64,000 nt of DNA from Brucella pseudintermedia (GCF_008932435.1 NZ_WBWE01000015.1:1-64000), one strand, 5' to 3'. Positions 17,937-27,740 are shown, counted from the stretch's first letter. Notes: generated from the letters alone by a model not told the origin. Made by a program: numbers and translations.

Positions 17937-18013
17937 GTCATCCTCCCAATTCTGTTATCGTGAAACGCAGATCGCGTGCTCACCCCACGCGCTGTCGATC
18001 ATGTTGATGGCAG

Positions 18014-18042
18014 ATATGACGTATGAAAGGAATTGCTGTCAA
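18014..18042 (-). promoter_or_regulatory. Candidate rhaD promoter
   Basis: On the minus strand TTGACA (18042-18037) and TCATAT (18019-18014) are separated by 17 bases. The -35 hexamer overlaps the first CAATCA element of the presumed RhaR operator, so repressor binding would block polymerase. The transcript would have a leader of about 70 bases before rhaD. Confidence 0.5.
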
Positions 18043-18106
18043 TCATAAACAATCATCTTCAATCATTAATGTGATTATTCTGCGCTGTTGTGATTGTTTG
18101 TGATTG
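18040..18106. promoter_or_regulatory. Presumed RhaR operator array (CAATCA/TGATTG)
   Basis: Three CAATCA elements begin at 18040, 18050 and 18060, exactly one helical turn apart. They are followed by inverted elements TGATT at 18072 and TGATTG at 18091 and 18101, the last two again 10 bp apart. The array lies between divergent rhaD and rhaR. The DeoR-family regulator RhaR next to it is the natural ligand, by position. Confidence 0.65.
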
Positions 18107-18149
18107 ACACGCGCAGGCTTTATGCCCGATACAGGGAAAAGGAGGAGCC

Positions 18150-18974
18150 ATGCACGAACGAGAGCGCCACCGCATCATCCTGAGCGCAGTTCAGGAAAAG
18201 CCGGTGATCACCATTCAGGATCTGGTGGAGCTGACGGAAGCGTCGGAAGCAACCCTTCGGCGCGACATTGCATCGCTCCATATGCAGGGCCGCATCAAGC
18301 GCGTGCGCGGCGGGGCCGAGGCCATCCATCCGCCGCAATTCGGCAATCTGACAGGCCGCCCGTTCAAGGTTTCGGAATCGGAAAATGCTGACCGCAAGCG
18401 CGCCATCGCCCGCGAAGCCGTGGCGCTTTGCGAAGAAGGCGACAGCATCATCATCAATGGCGGGTCCACGACTTTCCAGATGGTGCATTATCTTGCCCCG
18501 CGCCGCTTGCAGGTGCTGACTAATTCCTTCGCCATCGCCGAGCATCTTCTGCGCCAGTCGAAAAGCACGGTCATCGTGCCGGGCGGCGCGATCTATCGCG
18601 ACCAGAGCCTGATCCTGTCGCCTTTCGACAACGACGTCATCCGCAATTTTTACGGTCGGCGCATGTTCATGGGCTGTCAGGGTGTCAGCCCGCTCGGGGT
18701 GATGGAGTCCGATGCGCTGATTATCCAGAGCGAACAGAAGCTGATGGGCCAGGCGGACGAACTTGTCCTGATGGTCGATTCAACGAAATTCACGCGCCGT
18801 TCCAGCCTTATCCTTTGTCCACTCGACCGGGTCAGCACGCTGATTACCGATGACGGCATTTCGGATGAAGCGCGGCGCATGGTGGAAAATGCGGGCATCC
18901 GCCTCATCGTGGCGCAGGTTTCCGCAAATGCAGGCAGGGGCGACGAAGGCGGAGGTTCCGCCGAGGTGGCTTGA
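18150..18974 (+). CDS. rhaR: DeoR-family regulator of rhamnose catabolism
   Basis: Predicted 274 aa with ribosome site AAGGAGG. An N-terminal DeoR winged helix-turn-helix (ITIQDLVELTEASEATLRRD, then RIKRVRGGAE) is followed by a DeoRC sugar-phosphate-binding domain (INGGSTTFQMVHYL, LTNSFAIAEHL, and DSTKFTRRSSL near the end). In Rhizobium leguminosarum RhaR is a DeoR-type repressor of the rha operons. It is the first gene of the plus-strand unit that carries the transporter, mutarotase and kinase, and it borders the operator array. Likely autoregulated. Confidence 0.88.
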   Translation: MHERERHRIILSAVQEKPVITIQDLVELTEASEATLRRDIASLHMQGRIKRVRGGAEAIHPPQFGNLTGRPFKVSESENADRKRAIAREAVALCEEGDSIIINGGSTTFQMVHYLAPRRLQVLTNSFAIAEHLLRQSKSTVIVPGGAIYRDQSLILSPFDNDVIRNFYGRRMFMGCQGVSPLGVMESDALIIQSEQKLMGQADELVLMVDSTKFTRRSSLILCPLDRVSTLITDDGISDEARRMVENAGIRLIVAQVSANAGRGDEGGGSAEVA

Positions 18975-19049
18975 GCCGGACCTGACTTACGCTCCGGTTG
19001 CGAACCGGACGAAGCGAAACATATGTCTTTATACTGGGAGGAATGAGAC

Positions 19050-20045
19050 ATGAAACTTTTCAAGAAACTTGTACTGGGTACAGCGCTGGCCGTCGCTTTC
19101 ATGGCTACCCACGCGCAGGCCGCCGACATGAAAATCGCGCTTGTCGCAAAGTCGCTCGGCAACGGCTTCTTTGAAGCCGCCAACAAGGGCGCACAGGAAG
19201 CGGCCAAGGAACTGGGCGGGGTCGAGGTCATCTATACCGGCCCGACCACCACGACGGCGGAAGGCCAGATCGAGGTAATCAACTCCCTGATCGCGCAGGG
19301 CGTTGACGCGATCGCCATTTCGGCCAACGATCCGGATGCGGTCGTCCCTGCCCTGAAGAAAGCCGCGCAGCGCGGCATCAAGGTGATTTCGTGGGATTCG
19401 GGCGTCGCGCCTGAAGGCCGGATCGTTCACCTGAACCCGTCCTCGAACGAACTGATCGGCAAAATGTGCCTCAAGCTTGCTGCCGATCACCTGCCGGACG
19501 GTAAGGGCGATTTCGCGATCCTTTCCGCGACCACCACCTCGACGAACCAGAATATCTGGATCGGCGAGATGAAGAAGCAGCTCAAGGATTTTCCGGGCCT
19601 CAATCTGGTGACGACCGTTTACGGCGACGATCTGGCCGACAAGAGCTACCGCGAGGCGCAAGGGCTGCTGACTTCCAACCCGAATGTGAAGGTCATCGTG
19701 GCGCCGACTACCGTTGGCGTGCTGGCTGCCTCGCAGGCGGTGAAGGATGCGGGCAAGATCGGCGATGTCTATGTGACCGGCCTTGGACTGCCATCCGAAA
19801 TGGCTGGCGCCATCAAGTCTGGCGCGACCAAGGAATTCGCGATCTGGAACCCGATCGACCTCGGCTATTCGGCAACCCAGATTGCCTATCATCTCGTGAA
19901 GGGCGATGCCGACGGCAAGCCGGGCTCGGAAATCGAAGCCGGACGCATGGGCAAGATCAAGATCGGCGAAAACGGCGAAGCCGCGATGAGCGATCCTTTT
20001 GTCTATGACGCGTCGAATATTGACGAGTTCTCCAAGGTCTTCTGA
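19050..20045 (+). CDS. rhaS: Rhamnose ABC importer, periplasmic binding protein
   Basis: Predicted 331 aa, ribosome site GGGAGGAATGAGAC. It has a Sec signal peptide (MKLFKKLVLGTALAVAFMA, cut after AQA). The mature part is a periplasmic-binding protein of the ribose/LacI fold (peripla_BP_4): KIALVAKSLGNGFFEAANKG, then GVDAIAISANDPDAV and VISWDSG. It captures L-rhamnose for the RhaTPQ complex. A hairpin directly after the stop (20052-20071) may keep its mRNA level above that of the downstream genes, as is common for binding proteins. Confidence 0.9.
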   Translation: MKLFKKLVLGTALAVAFMATHAQAADMKIALVAKSLGNGFFEAANKGAQEAAKELGGVEVIYTGPTTTTAEGQIEVINSLIAQGVDAIAISANDPDAVVPALKKAAQRGIKVISWDSGVAPEGRIVHLNPSSNELIGKMCLKLAADHLPDGKGDFAILSATTTSTNQNIWIGEMKKQLKDFPGLNLVTTVYGDDLADKSYREAQGLLTSNPNVKVIVAPTTVGVLAASQAVKDAGKIGDVYVTGLGLPSEMAGAIKSGATKEFAIWNPIDLGYSATQIAYHLVKGDADGKPGSEIEAGRMGKIKIGENGEAAMSDPFVYDASNIDEFSKVF

Positions 20046-20051
20046 TCGGAA

Positions 20052-20071
20052 GCGCATCCTGAAAGGTGCGC
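20052..20071 (+). other. Hairpin between rhaS and rhaT
   Basis: GCGCATCCT and AGGTGCGC pair with one bulged base immediately after the rhaS stop. No U-run follows, so it is more likely an mRNA-stabilising or attenuating stem than a full terminator. The same sequence resembles one arm of the Bru-RS-like repeat seen at 2179-2277. Confidence 0.45.
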
Positions 20072-20144
20072 ATTCATGACAGGGGCGGCATTCGCTGGAC
20101 GCGTGCCGCCTCACATTCCCCGGAACCGATTTCAGGTGTCTGCA

Positions 20145-21686
20145 ATGAATGCAGCTTTCCACCCCGGCGGGCAGCAGCCGGTGCTTGCCACGACAGACCA
20201 GCCCATTCTGGAAATGCGCGGCATAGCCAAGACATTTCCCGGCGTGCGCGCGCTTGATGACGTGAACATCGCGCTCTATCCCGGCAAGGTGACGGCGCTG
20301 ATCGGCGAGAACGGCGCAGGCAAATCAACGCTCGTTAAAATCCTGACCGGTATTTATCAGCCCGACGAAGGCGAAATCCTTATCGACGGCAAGCCGGTGC
20401 ATTTCGCGACCGCGCAGGATGCGACCGACCACGGCGTCACGGCCATTCATCAGGAAACCGTGCTTTTCGACGAGTTGTCGGTGGGCGAAAACATCTATCT
20501 CGGCCATGCGCCGCGCACGAAGTTCGGCTTCGTCAACTGGAAGGCTGTCTACGCGCGTTCGCAGGCGCTGCTGTCGTCGCTGGAAACGACGGTCGACGCG
20601 CGCATCAAGCTGAAGGAACTGTCCATTGCGCAGCGCCATCTGGTGGCGATTGCCCGGGCCTTGTCGGTGGATTCGCGCATCGTCATCATGGATGAGCCCA
20701 CCGCTGCGCTGTCGCGCAAGGAAGTGGACGATCTGTTCCGCATCGTGGCGCGGCTGAAAGCGCAGGGCAAGGCCATCCTGTTCATCAGTCACAAGTTCGA
20801 TGAGGTCTATGAAATCGCCGACAATTACGCCGTGTTCCGCGACGGTCACGCTGTCGGACACGGCGCGCTTGCCGATACGCGGCAGAACGACATCGTGCGC
20901 ATGATGGTCGGGCGCTCCGTCGAACAGGCTTTCCCCAAGCAGGATGTCGCCATCGGCGAACCCGTGCTGAAGGTCGAGAATTATTCGCACCCGACCGAGT
21001 TTCGCAACATTTCCTTCGAGCTGCGCAAGGGCGAAATTCTCGGCGTTTACGGGCTTGTCGGCGCTGGGCGTTCGGAGTTCGCGCAGTCGCTCTTCGGTAT
21101 CACCAAGCCTTCGAGCGGCCGTATCGTGCTGGAAGACCGCGAAATCAGCATCCGCCGTCCCGGCGACGCGGTAGCGCATGGCATCGTCTATGTGCCGGAA
21201 GAGCGCGGACGCCACGGCGCGGTGCTGCAACTGCCGATCTTCCAGAATGTCTCGCTGCCGTCGCTTGCCCGCACCTCGCGCAACGGCTTTCTGCGCATGG
21301 CGGAAGAACTGGCGCTGGCGCGCAAATATGCCGAACGCTTCGACCTGCGCGCCGCAGCGCTTTCGGTGCCGGTGGGAACGCTTTCCGGCGGCAACCAGCA
21401 GAAGGTCGTCATCGGCAAGTGGCTCGCCACCAGCCCGAAGGTCATCATTCTCGATGAGCCGACCAAGGGCATCGATATCGGTTCCAAGGCCGCGGTCCAC
21501 GCCTTCATCAGCGAACTCGCCGCCGAGGGCCTCAGCATCATCATGATCTCGTCGGAACTGCCGGAAATCATCGGCATGTCGGACCGGGTGATGGTCATGC
21601 GCGAAGGGCTGATGGAAGGCGTATTCGAGCGCGCCAGCCTCGATGCGGAAGTGCTGGTGCGCGCCGCCACCGGGAATACGGAGTAG
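20145..21686 (+). CDS. rhaT: Rhamnose ABC importer, tandem ATPase
   Basis: Predicted 513 aa from MNAAFHPGGQ, preceded by CAGGTG; an in-frame ATG at 20076 would add 23 poorly conserved residues. It is a double-cassette RbsA-type ATPase. The first cassette has Walker A GENGAGKSTLVKIL and MDEPTAALS. The second has a degenerate Walker A (GLVGAGRSEFAQSL), signature LSGGNQQKVVIGKWL and LDEPTKGID. It powers rhamnose uptake with RhaS, RhaP and RhaQ. Here rhaT is used in the Rhizobium sense; it is not the E. coli RhaT symporter. The next gene starts 3 nt after its stop. Confidence 0.9.
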   Translation: MNAAFHPGGQQPVLATTDQPILEMRGIAKTFPGVRALDDVNIALYPGKVTALIGENGAGKSTLVKILTGIYQPDEGEILIDGKPVHFATAQDATDHGVTAIHQETVLFDELSVGENIYLGHAPRTKFGFVNWKAVYARSQALLSSLETTVDARIKLKELSIAQRHLVAIARALSVDSRIVIMDEPTAALSRKEVDDLFRIVARLKAQGKAILFISHKFDEVYEIADNYAVFRDGHAVGHGALADTRQNDIVRMMVGRSVEQAFPKQDVAIGEPVLKVENYSHPTEFRNISFELRKGEILGVYGLVGAGRSEFAQSLFGITKPSSGRIVLEDREISIRRPGDAVAHGIVYVPEERGRHGAVLQLPIFQNVSLPSLARTSRNGFLRMAEELALARKYAERFDLRAAALSVPVGTLSGGNQQKVVIGKWLATSPKVIILDEPTKGIDIGSKAAVHAFISELAAEGLSIIMISSELPEIIGMSDRVMVMREGLMEGVFERASLDAEVLVRAATGNTE

Positions 21687-21689
21687 ACG

Positions 21690-22688
21690 ATGAAACAGTT
21701 GCTCAAGCAGCGCGAACTCCTGCTCCTCGTCATCATCGCCCTTATGGTGGGGCTGTTCGCAAGCCGCGCGCCGGGCTTTGCCAGCGCCGGCAATCTGGCG
21801 AATATTTTCAACGATACGTCGATCCTCATCATTATCGCGCTTGGACAGATGGCGGTGATCCTGACCAAGTCCATCGACCTGTCGGTCGCCGCCAATCTCG
21901 CCTTTACCGGCATGGCGGTCGCGATGCTGAACGCGACCTATCCGGGCCTGCCGCTCGTGCTTCTCATCGTGCTTGCCATCGGCATCGGCGCGGTTCTGGG
22001 CGCGATCAACGGCATTCTGGTCTGGAAGCTCAACATTCCGGCAATTGTCGTCACGCTCGGAACGCTCACCATCTATCGCGGCATGGCGTTTGTGCTTTCC
22101 GGCGGCGCGTGGGTCAACGCGCACCAGATGACGGCTCCGTTTCTCAACACGCCGCGCACGGTGGTTTTGGGCCTGCCGCTTCTCGGCTGGACAGCAATTG
22201 TGATCGTGGCGCTGATCTACGTTCTGCTGACACGGACCTTCTTCGGGCGGGCCCTTTATGCTTCGGGCGGCAACCCGACCGCCGCCGTCTATACCGGCAT
22301 CGATGTGGGGCGCACGCGCTTCTTCGCCTTCGTTCTGTCGGGTGCGCTTGCCGGGCTTTGCGGCTATCTCTGGGTGTCGCGCTATGCCGTCGCCTATGTG
22401 GATGTGGCCGCCGGGTTCGAGCTCGATAGCGTCGCGGCCTGCGTCATCGGCGGCATCTCGACCCTTGGCGGTATCGGCACCGTCGCCGGTGCGGTGCTGG
22501 GCGCGCTGTTCCTCGGCGTCATCAAGAACGCGCTGCCGGTCATCGACATTTCACCCTTCTGGCAGATGGCGATTTCCGGTTCCGTGATCATTCTGGCCGT
22601 TATCTTCAATGCGAGACAGGAAAAGCGGCGCGGACGCATCATCCTGCGCGACAAGGCCGCCAAGACTTATGAGGAGGCCCCGGCATGA
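21690..22688 (+). CDS. rhaP: Rhamnose ABC importer permease
   Basis: Predicted 332-aa inner-membrane protein of the ribose-type BPD_transp_2 family, with eight to ten hydrophobic helices. Family signatures include LTKSIDLSVAANLAFTGMA near the N-terminus, LYASGGNPTAAVYTGIDV in the middle and CVIGGISTLGGIGTVAGAV near the C-terminus. It overlaps rhaQ by 4 nt. With RhaQ it forms the membrane channel for rhamnose. Which permease is P and which is Q follows the Rhizobium gene order. Confidence 0.9.
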   Translation: MKQLLKQRELLLLVIIALMVGLFASRAPGFASAGNLANIFNDTSILIIIALGQMAVILTKSIDLSVAANLAFTGMAVAMLNATYPGLPLVLLIVLAIGIGAVLGAINGILVWKLNIPAIVVTLGTLTIYRGMAFVLSGGAWVNAHQMTAPFLNTPRTVVLGLPLLGWTAIVIVALIYVLLTRTFFGRALYASGGNPTAAVYTGIDVGRTRFFAFVLSGALAGLCGYLWVSRYAVAYVDVAAGFELDSVAACVIGGISTLGGIGTVAGAVLGALFLGVIKNALPVIDISPFWQMAISGSVIILAVIFNARQEKRRGRIILRDKAAKTYEEAPA

Positions 22689-23683
22689 ATAACGAACAGC
22701 GCCGATACATCCCGGACCGGCTCGGAACGCCTTTCTCGCGCATCTTCGCAAGCTGGGAAATGCTGCTGCTCGGAGTGGCAATTGCGATCTTCATCGCCAA
22801 TTCCTTCGCCTCGCCCTATTTCCTCAATGCATGGAACCTTTCGGACGCCACGTTCAATTTCACCGAAAAGGCACTGATCGCCTTTGCGATGACGCTTCTG
22901 ATCATTTCCGGTGAAATCGACCTTTCGGTCGCCGCCATCATCGCGCTTGCGTCCACGGCCATGGGCGCGGCGGCGCAGGCTGGCGTCGGGACGCCCGGTC
23001 TCGTCATGATCGGCATCGGCGCCGGCCTCGTCTGCGGCGCGATCAATGGCGGGCTGGTGGCCGGGCTGAAACTGCCGTCCATCGTCGTGACCATTGGCAC
23101 GATGAGCCTGTTTCGCGGCATTTCCTATATCGTGCTGGGCGACCAGGCCTTTGGCGGCTACCCCGAAAGCTTTGCCTATTTCGGCCAGGGCTATGTGTTC
23201 TGGGTGATCTCGTTCGAGTTCGCGCTGTTCGTCCTGTTTGCCGTACTGTTCGGCGTGCTCCTGCACTGGACCAGCTTTGGACGCCGCGTTTATGCCATCG
23301 GCAATAATGAGTTCGCATCGCGCTTTTCCGGCATTCCTGTCGAGAAAACAAAGTTCGTGCTTTTCCTGATGACCGGCGTGATGAGCGGTATCGCCGCCGT
23401 CTGCCTGACCTCGCGCCTTGGCTCCACGCGCCCGTCCATCGCGCAAGGCTGGGAACTGGAAATCGTCACCATGGTCGTGCTTGGCGGTGTCTCGATCCTT
23501 GGCGGTTCGGGCACAATCGTCGGCGTGGTGATCGCGGCTTTTGTGATGGGGCTTGTTACCTTTGGGCTTGGCCTTCTCAATGTGCCGGGCATCGTGATGT
23601 CGATCTTCATCGGCCTGCTGCTTATCATCACCATTTCACTGCCGATCCTGATCAGGCAGCTCAAGGCGAGGCGCGCGGCATGA
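22685..23683 (+). CDS. rhaQ: Rhamnose ABC importer permease
   Basis: Predicted 332 aa, the second BPD_transp_2 permease of the locus. It carries [18 protein letters not shown] and [19 protein letters not shown], parallel to the motifs of RhaP, so the two are paralogues. It starts inside the rhaP stop (ATGA) and its own stop overlaps rhaU in the same way. Such coupling suggests fixed stoichiometry of the two permeases. Confidence 0.9.
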   Translation: MNNEQRRYIPDRLGTPFSRIFASWEMLLLGVAIAIFIANSFASPYFLNAWNLSDATFNFTEKALIAFAMTLLIISGEIDLSVAAIIALASTAMGAAAQAGVGTPGLVMIGIGAGLVCGAINGGLVAGLKLPSIVVTIGTMSLFRGISYIVLGDQAFGGYPESFAYFGQGYVFWVISFEFALFVLFAVLFGVLLHWTSFGRRVYAIGNNEFASRFSGIPVEKTKFVLFLMTGVMSGIAAVCLTSRLGSTRPSIAQGWELEIVTMVVLGGVSILGGSGTIVGVVIAAFVMGLVTFGLGLLNVPGIVMSIFIGLLLIITISLPILIRQLKARRAA

Positions 23684-24000
23684 CCAGTGAACGCTATGCA
23701 TTTCGCATGAAGCTCAATCCCGGCATGGAAGCGGAATATCGCCGTCGCCATGATGAGATCTGGCCCGAACTGGTCGAACTTCTGCATGCGGCGGGCGTGT
23801 CGGACTATGCGATCTATCTCGATGAGGAAACGAACATCCTGTTTGGCGTGATGACGCGTAGCGCCAAACACGGCATGGCTGCCCTGCCCGATCATCCGGT
23901 GATGAAAAAATGGTGGGCGCATATGGCCGATATCATGGTGACGAACCCCGATAACTCGCCGGTATCCGTCGATCTCAAGCCAGTCTTTTACATGCCATGA
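23680..24000 (+). CDS. rhaU: L-rhamnose mutarotase
   Basis: Predicted 106 aa, the normal size of the family (E. coli RhaM about 104 aa). It interconverts the alpha and beta anomers of L-rhamnose for kinase or isomerase use. The family residues are readable: [24 protein letters not shown] (with the catalytic His) and [14 protein letters not shown]. It is coupled by 4-nt overlaps to both rhaQ and rhaK. The Rhizobium name rhaU is used; rhaM is a synonym. Confidence 0.93.
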   Translation: MTSERYAFRMKLNPGMEAEYRRRHDEIWPELVELLHAAGVSDYAIYLDEETNILFGVMTRSAKHGMAALPDHPVMKKWWAHMADIMVTNPDNSPVSVDLKPVFYMP

Positions 24001-25358
24001 AGCGCATTGCCATTCTGGATATAGGCAAGACCAATGCCAAGGTCGTTGTGCTCGATGCCGCGAGCGGCGAAGAGATCGCTGCCAGCCGCATTCCCAATAC
24101 GGTGCTGCGCGACGGGCCGTACCCGCATTATGACATCGAGGCGCTGTGGCGCTTTTTTCTGAAAAGCCTCGCCGCTTTCGCCAAAGAGCCCGGCTTCGAC
24201 GCCATTTCCATCACGACCCATGGCGCTTCCGCAGCGCTGGTCGCCGAAGACGGCAAGCTCGCAATGCCGGTCCTCGACTATGAGCTTGATTATCCGCCGG
24301 AAATTCGCGCCGCCTATGCGGCTATCAAGCCGGATTTCGAGGATACGTTCTCGCCGTCGCTTTCGCTAGGGCTCAATCTCGGTGCGCAGCTTCATTTTTT
24401 GAAGACCATGTTTCCCGACCATTTTGCGCGCGCACACCGCATATTCACCTATCCGCAATATTGGGCGTGGCGACTGACCGGCATAGCGGCCACGGAAGTG
24501 ACGTCGCTCGGCTGTCACACCGATCTTTGGCTACCGAAGGAATCCGCATTCTCAGCCCTCGTTGACCGGCTGGACATTCGCGAGAAATTTCCGCCGCTTC
24601 GCTCTGCCTTCGATGCGCTCGGCAATGTGCTGCCTGAAATTGCGAAGGAAATCGGCCTGAGCCGGCCTGTGCCAGTCCATTGCGGCATTCACGACTCCAA
24701 TGCATCGCTTCTCGCGCATCTGATGGATCGGGAAGGCCCGTTTTCGGTTGTTTCGACCGGCACATGGGTGGTTAGCTTTGCGGTCGGCGGCAATTTCGAC
24801 GGACTGGACCCGCAACGCGACACGCTGGCCAATGTCGATGCCTATGGAAGAGCCGTACCATCTGCGCGCTACATGGGCGGGCGCGAGTTCGACATCATGA
24901 CCGAGGGATTATCCGTGCCTCCCGCCGCCGACCTGCCCGGTATTGTGGCGCGCGTGCTGGAGCGGCAGATCATGACGCTGCCTTCCGCCGTTTCCGGTTG
25001 CGGTCCCTACCCGCATTCCAAGCTTCGCTGGATCAATGCAGACACGGCCAGCGACGCGCAACGCTATGTTGCCGCCTGTATCTACGCAGCGTTGATGACA
25101 GAAACCTGTCTTCATCTGCTGGGTGCCGATGGCCCCGTTATCGTCGAAGGTCCTTTTGCCGGAAACCCCACCTATCTCGATGCTCTCGCAAACTTTACCG
25201 GTCGCGATGTCGAAGCTGTCACCGGATCGACCGGCACCGCTCTCGGCGCCGGATTACTTGCAGGCGCAACCGTTCCCGAAAAGCACGGCAGGATTTTCAA
25301 GCCGGGCAATGGAGCCTACGCAGCCTACCGGAAGCAGTGGCTGCGGAATACAGCGTGA
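23997..25358 (+). CDS. rhaK: L-rhamnulose/rhamnose kinase (FGGY family)
   Basis: Predicted 453 aa of the FGGY carbohydrate kinase family. The ATP phosphate-1 motif [13 protein letters not shown] opens the protein. A second actin-like domain holds STGTWVVSF and the adenosine-side motif [17 protein letters not shown]. In Rhizobium RhaK is needed both for phosphorylation and for transporter activity. It is the last gene of the rhaRSTPQUK unit, starting 4 nt inside rhaU. A hairpin shared with the convergent MFS gene follows its stop. Confidence 0.9.
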   Translation: MKRIAILDIGKTNAKVVVLDAASGEEIAASRIPNTVLRDGPYPHYDIEALWRFFLKSLAAFAKEPGFDAISITTHGASAALVAEDGKLAMPVLDYELDYPPEIRAAYAAIKPDFEDTFSPSLSLGLNLGAQLHFLKTMFPDHFARAHRIFTYPQYWAWRLTGIAATEVTSLGCHTDLWLPKESAFSALVDRLDIREKFPPLRSAFDALGNVLPEIAKEIGLSRPVPVHCGIHDSNASLLAHLMDREGPFSVVSTGTWVVSFAVGGNFDGLDPQRDTLANVDAYGRAVPSARYMGGREFDIMTEGLSVPPAADLPGIVARVLERQIMTLPSAVSGCGPYPHSKLRWINADTASDAQRYVAACIYAALMTETCLHLLGADGPVIVEGPFAGNPTYLDALANFTGRDVEAVTGSTGTALGAGLLAGATVPEKHGRIFKPGNGAYAAYRKQWLRNTA

Positions 25359-25364
25359 ATGACT

Positions 25365-25406
25365 GAAGCAGATCCGGAACCGTCACACCATTCCGGGTCC
25401 TGCTTC
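25365..25406. terminator. Shared hairpin between rhaK and the MFS gene
   Basis: GAAGCAG.TCCGGAA pairs with TTCCGGGTCCTGCTTC across a short loop, filling the 50 bases between the two convergent stop codons. There is no strong U-run, so termination strength is uncertain. It may act on both strands. Confidence 0.5.
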
Positions 25407-25408
25407 GA

Positions 25409-26719
25409 TCAGTTCAACGCCTTCTGCCGCGTCTCAACGTCGATGAAGAAGGCAATTACGCCCGCCAGCGCCAGCAGTCCCGCAAACAGCGCCACGGCGA
25501 CATAAAAGCTCTGGCTGATGACGAGCGCCAGCGCGGACGGCGCAAGCAGGCCGCCAAGGCGGGCCATCGCGCCTGCCGCACCCATTCCGCTTGCGCGCAA
25601 TCCCGTAGGATAAAGCTCCGGCGTGAAAGCATAGAGCGCGCCCCATGTGCCAAGCAGCGCAAAGCTCATGACGAGGATGGACGCGCCCACGACTGCCGAA
25701 CTGTTGGCGACGGTGAAGAGCGCGCAAGCAGCGGCGCTGATGAACAGGAAGGCAATCAGCGTCTTCTTGCGCCCCCATGCCTCGACGCCATAGGCAGCAA
25801 GCGCATAGCCCGGCAATTGCGCCAGCGCCACCACGACAAGGAAGCCGTAGCCGCGCACGAAGCCAAAACCGTCACCGGCAAGCTTGGCCGGAATCCAGGT
25901 GAAAATGCCGTAATAGGACACCGAAACGAGAAACCAGATCGCCAGAGTCGTCAGCGTGCGCTGGCGCAGATTGGGCGAAAGCAGTTTTTCGTTCGTCACC
26001 ATGAGCGGCGCTTCAAGGCGTGCCTTTGGCGGCAGTTCCGGCTTGCCATTGCGGCGAAGCACGCGGTTCATCACCGATTTTGCCTCTTCCGGGCGTTCCG
26101 ATTTGAGAAGATGCATCGGGGATTCCGGCACCCACAGGCGCAGCCAGATGCCGATAAGGGCCGGTGCTGCGGTGACAATGAAGATATAGCGCCACGCATC
26201 CTCAACGCCCGCGAGGCTGGTCGCCCATGCCGCAAGCGCAATGACGACCGTGCCGACCGCCCAGAAGCCTTCCAGCATGACAAGCCAGCGTCCGCGATTT
26301 TTGGCAGGCAGAAATTCCGCCATCATCGCATAATCGACCGGCAATGTGCCGCCCACTGCCACGCCCGTCATGAAACGCAGGGCAAGCAGAACGCCGAAAT
26401 TTGGCGCGAATGCCGAAAGCAGCCCGAACACCGCGTCGCAAGCGACGGTAACCAGAAGCACGCGGCGGCGACCATATTTATCAGCCAGCCTTCCGAACAC
26501 GGCGGCGCCGATCAGCATACCGAGGAAGAACAGCGTACCGGTCTGCAACGCCTGTGGTACCGTCAGCCCGAACGTCTTTGCAATGGCAGCGCCGGTAAAG
26601 CCCACAGCCAGAACCTGCATGGCATCGGCAGCCCAGACAAGCCCGAATACGCCGAGAAGACCTCGTTGGAATGCGCCCGTACCTGCCTGATCGAGCGTCT
26701 GTTCGATGGTAACTTTCAT
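25409..26719 (-). CDS. Major facilitator superfamily transporter
   Basis: Predicted 436 aa with about 12 hydrophobic helices in two halves. The MFS loop signature GRLADKYGRRRVLL lies between helices 2 and 3, and EAWGRKKTLIAFL is the equivalent in the second half. The N-terminus (VFGLVWAADAMQVLAVGF) resembles the NiaP/sugar-and-aromatic-acid porter branch. It lies 69 nt downstream of a LysR-type regulator on the same strand and may be co-transcribed with it. No enzyme gene is attached, so the cargo is unknown. Confidence 0.85.
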   Translation of the reverse strand: MKVTIEQTLDQAGTGAFQRGLLGVFGLVWAADAMQVLAVGFTGAAIAKTFGLTVPQALQTGTLFFLGMLIGAAVFGRLADKYGRRRVLLVTVACDAVFGLLSAFAPNFGVLLALRFMTGVAVGGTLPVDYAMMAEFLPAKNRGRWLVMLEGFWAVGTVVIALAAWATSLAGVEDAWRYIFIVTAAPALIGIWLRLWVPESPMHLLKSERPEEAKSVMNRVLRRNGKPELPPKARLEAPLMVTNEKLLSPNLRQRTLTTLAIWFLVSVSYYGIFTWIPAKLAGDGFGFVRGYGFLVVVALAQLPGYALAAYGVEAWGRKKTLIAFLFISAAACALFTVANSSAVVGASILVMSFALLGTWGALYAFTPELYPTGLRASGMGAAGAMARLGGLLAPSALALVISQSFYVAVALFAGLLALAGVIAFFIDVETRQKALN

Positions 26720-26788
26720 GCCGCGATATGTTCCCTGCTATCGGCTGAAGATGTGCGTGTCTTTTACAGCGCTGACGGCGGGGCGCTG

Positions 26789-27718
26789 TCAATCGTCCTT
26801 TTCGGATATAGCCCGATCTTTTGCCTGCAAATATTCCCAAAAGCTTTCCGCATGGGCGGGAAGCGGCGCATCGTGGCGATAGATGCGGATTTCGACCGTG
26901 AAATCCCAATAAGGATCGGCGGAAGCGGGTACGAGTTCGCCGCGTTGCAATTCGTCATAGATGAGGCTTTCAGGCAGCCAGGCCATGCCCCAACCTGCAA
27001 GCGCCATGGCCTTGAGGCCGATCGACATGGTGTTCTCATGGACGATCTGGCGCTTGAACGCAGTGCCGGAGGAAAATTTCCGCGACAATGCCGCACCAAA
27101 GAAGGAAAAATCGCCATAGCTTAAGTATGGCAGCGCCTCTCCGCTGGCGATGGCGCGATCCAGGACCGGCCCCGTGGACGAAGGCCGCGAAACCGGCATC
27201 AATCGCTCTGTGCCGAGCACGATAAAGGGAAATTGCGTTCGGTCGATCAGGATCGGCACCGAACTGTGCGCATAGGTGAGGAAGAAGTGCACCTCTCCTT
27301 CCGTCAGCGTCGCGATATTGTCTTCAAAACCGCCGCGATCCGGGCTGAGCAGCGAGCGGATGCCGCCAATGTCATTCTCTATCTGTTTCAGCCAATGCGG
27401 GAAGAATGTGACCGTCAGCGTGTGCAGGGCCGAAAATGTCAGGACGGGGTTCTGGACCTCACGGCTTGGCTGGAGCGCCTTGCGCGTATTGTAGAACTGG
27501 CGAACGGTCTCCTGCGCGACCGGCAGGAAAGTTTTCCCCTCGCGGGTAAGCTCCGCCGGAAAGGTTGCCCGGTTGACGAGCGTGACGCCCAGCCAGAGCT
27601 CAAGCTGCTTGATGCGGCGGGAAAAGGCCGATTGCGTCACATGACGGGTGTCTGCCGCGCGCGAGAAACTCGACGTTGCCGCCAGCGCGATGAAATCTTC
27701 CAGCCATTTCAATTCCAT
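26789..27718 (-). CDS. LysR-type transcriptional regulator
   Basis: Predicted 309 aa. The start chosen is MELKWLEDFIALAAT, since the N-terminus of LysR proteins is rigid in length; the longer frame to 27760 would add 14 residues. The helix-turn-helix is SFSRAADTRHVTQSAFSRRI (about 17-36). The rest is the substrate-binding co-inducer domain. It precedes the MFS gene on the same strand, which is its most likely target. It faces the D-amino-acid aminotransferase gene across the octamer-repeat region, so control of that gene is also possible. Confidence 0.88.
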   Translation of the reverse strand: MELKWLEDFIALAATSSFSRAADTRHVTQSAFSRRIKQLELWLGVTLVNRATFPAELTREGKTFLPVAQETVRQFYNTRKALQPSREVQNPVLTFSALHTLTVTFFPHWLKQIENDIGGIRSLLSPDRGGFEDNIATLTEGEVHFFLTYAHSSVPILIDRTQFPFIVLGTERLMPVSRPSSTGPVLDRAIASGEALPYLSYGDFSFFGAALSRKFSSGTAFKRQIVHENTMSIGLKAMALAGWGMAWLPESLIYDELQRGELVPASADPYWDFTVEIRIYRHDAPLPAHAESFWEYLQAKDRAISEKDD

Positions 27719-27740
27719 TGGGTGGGCCTTTCTTGCAAGA

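Noticed and set aside
15987-17963. 658-aa ORF antisense to rhaD
   Set aside because: It mirrors the GC-rich third-position pattern of rhaD, lacks a ribosome site and shows no family motif, while rhaD is unmistakable.
20325-22124. 599-aa ORF antisense to rhaT and rhaP
   Set aside because: Composition (His/Arg/Asp-rich) and position indicate a shadow frame of real genes on the other strand.
19050-25358. Generic ribose/xylose transporter operon
   Set aside because: Mutarotase of the rhamnose type, RhaI, the RhaD fusion and the DeoR regulator next to it make rhamnose the specific assignment.
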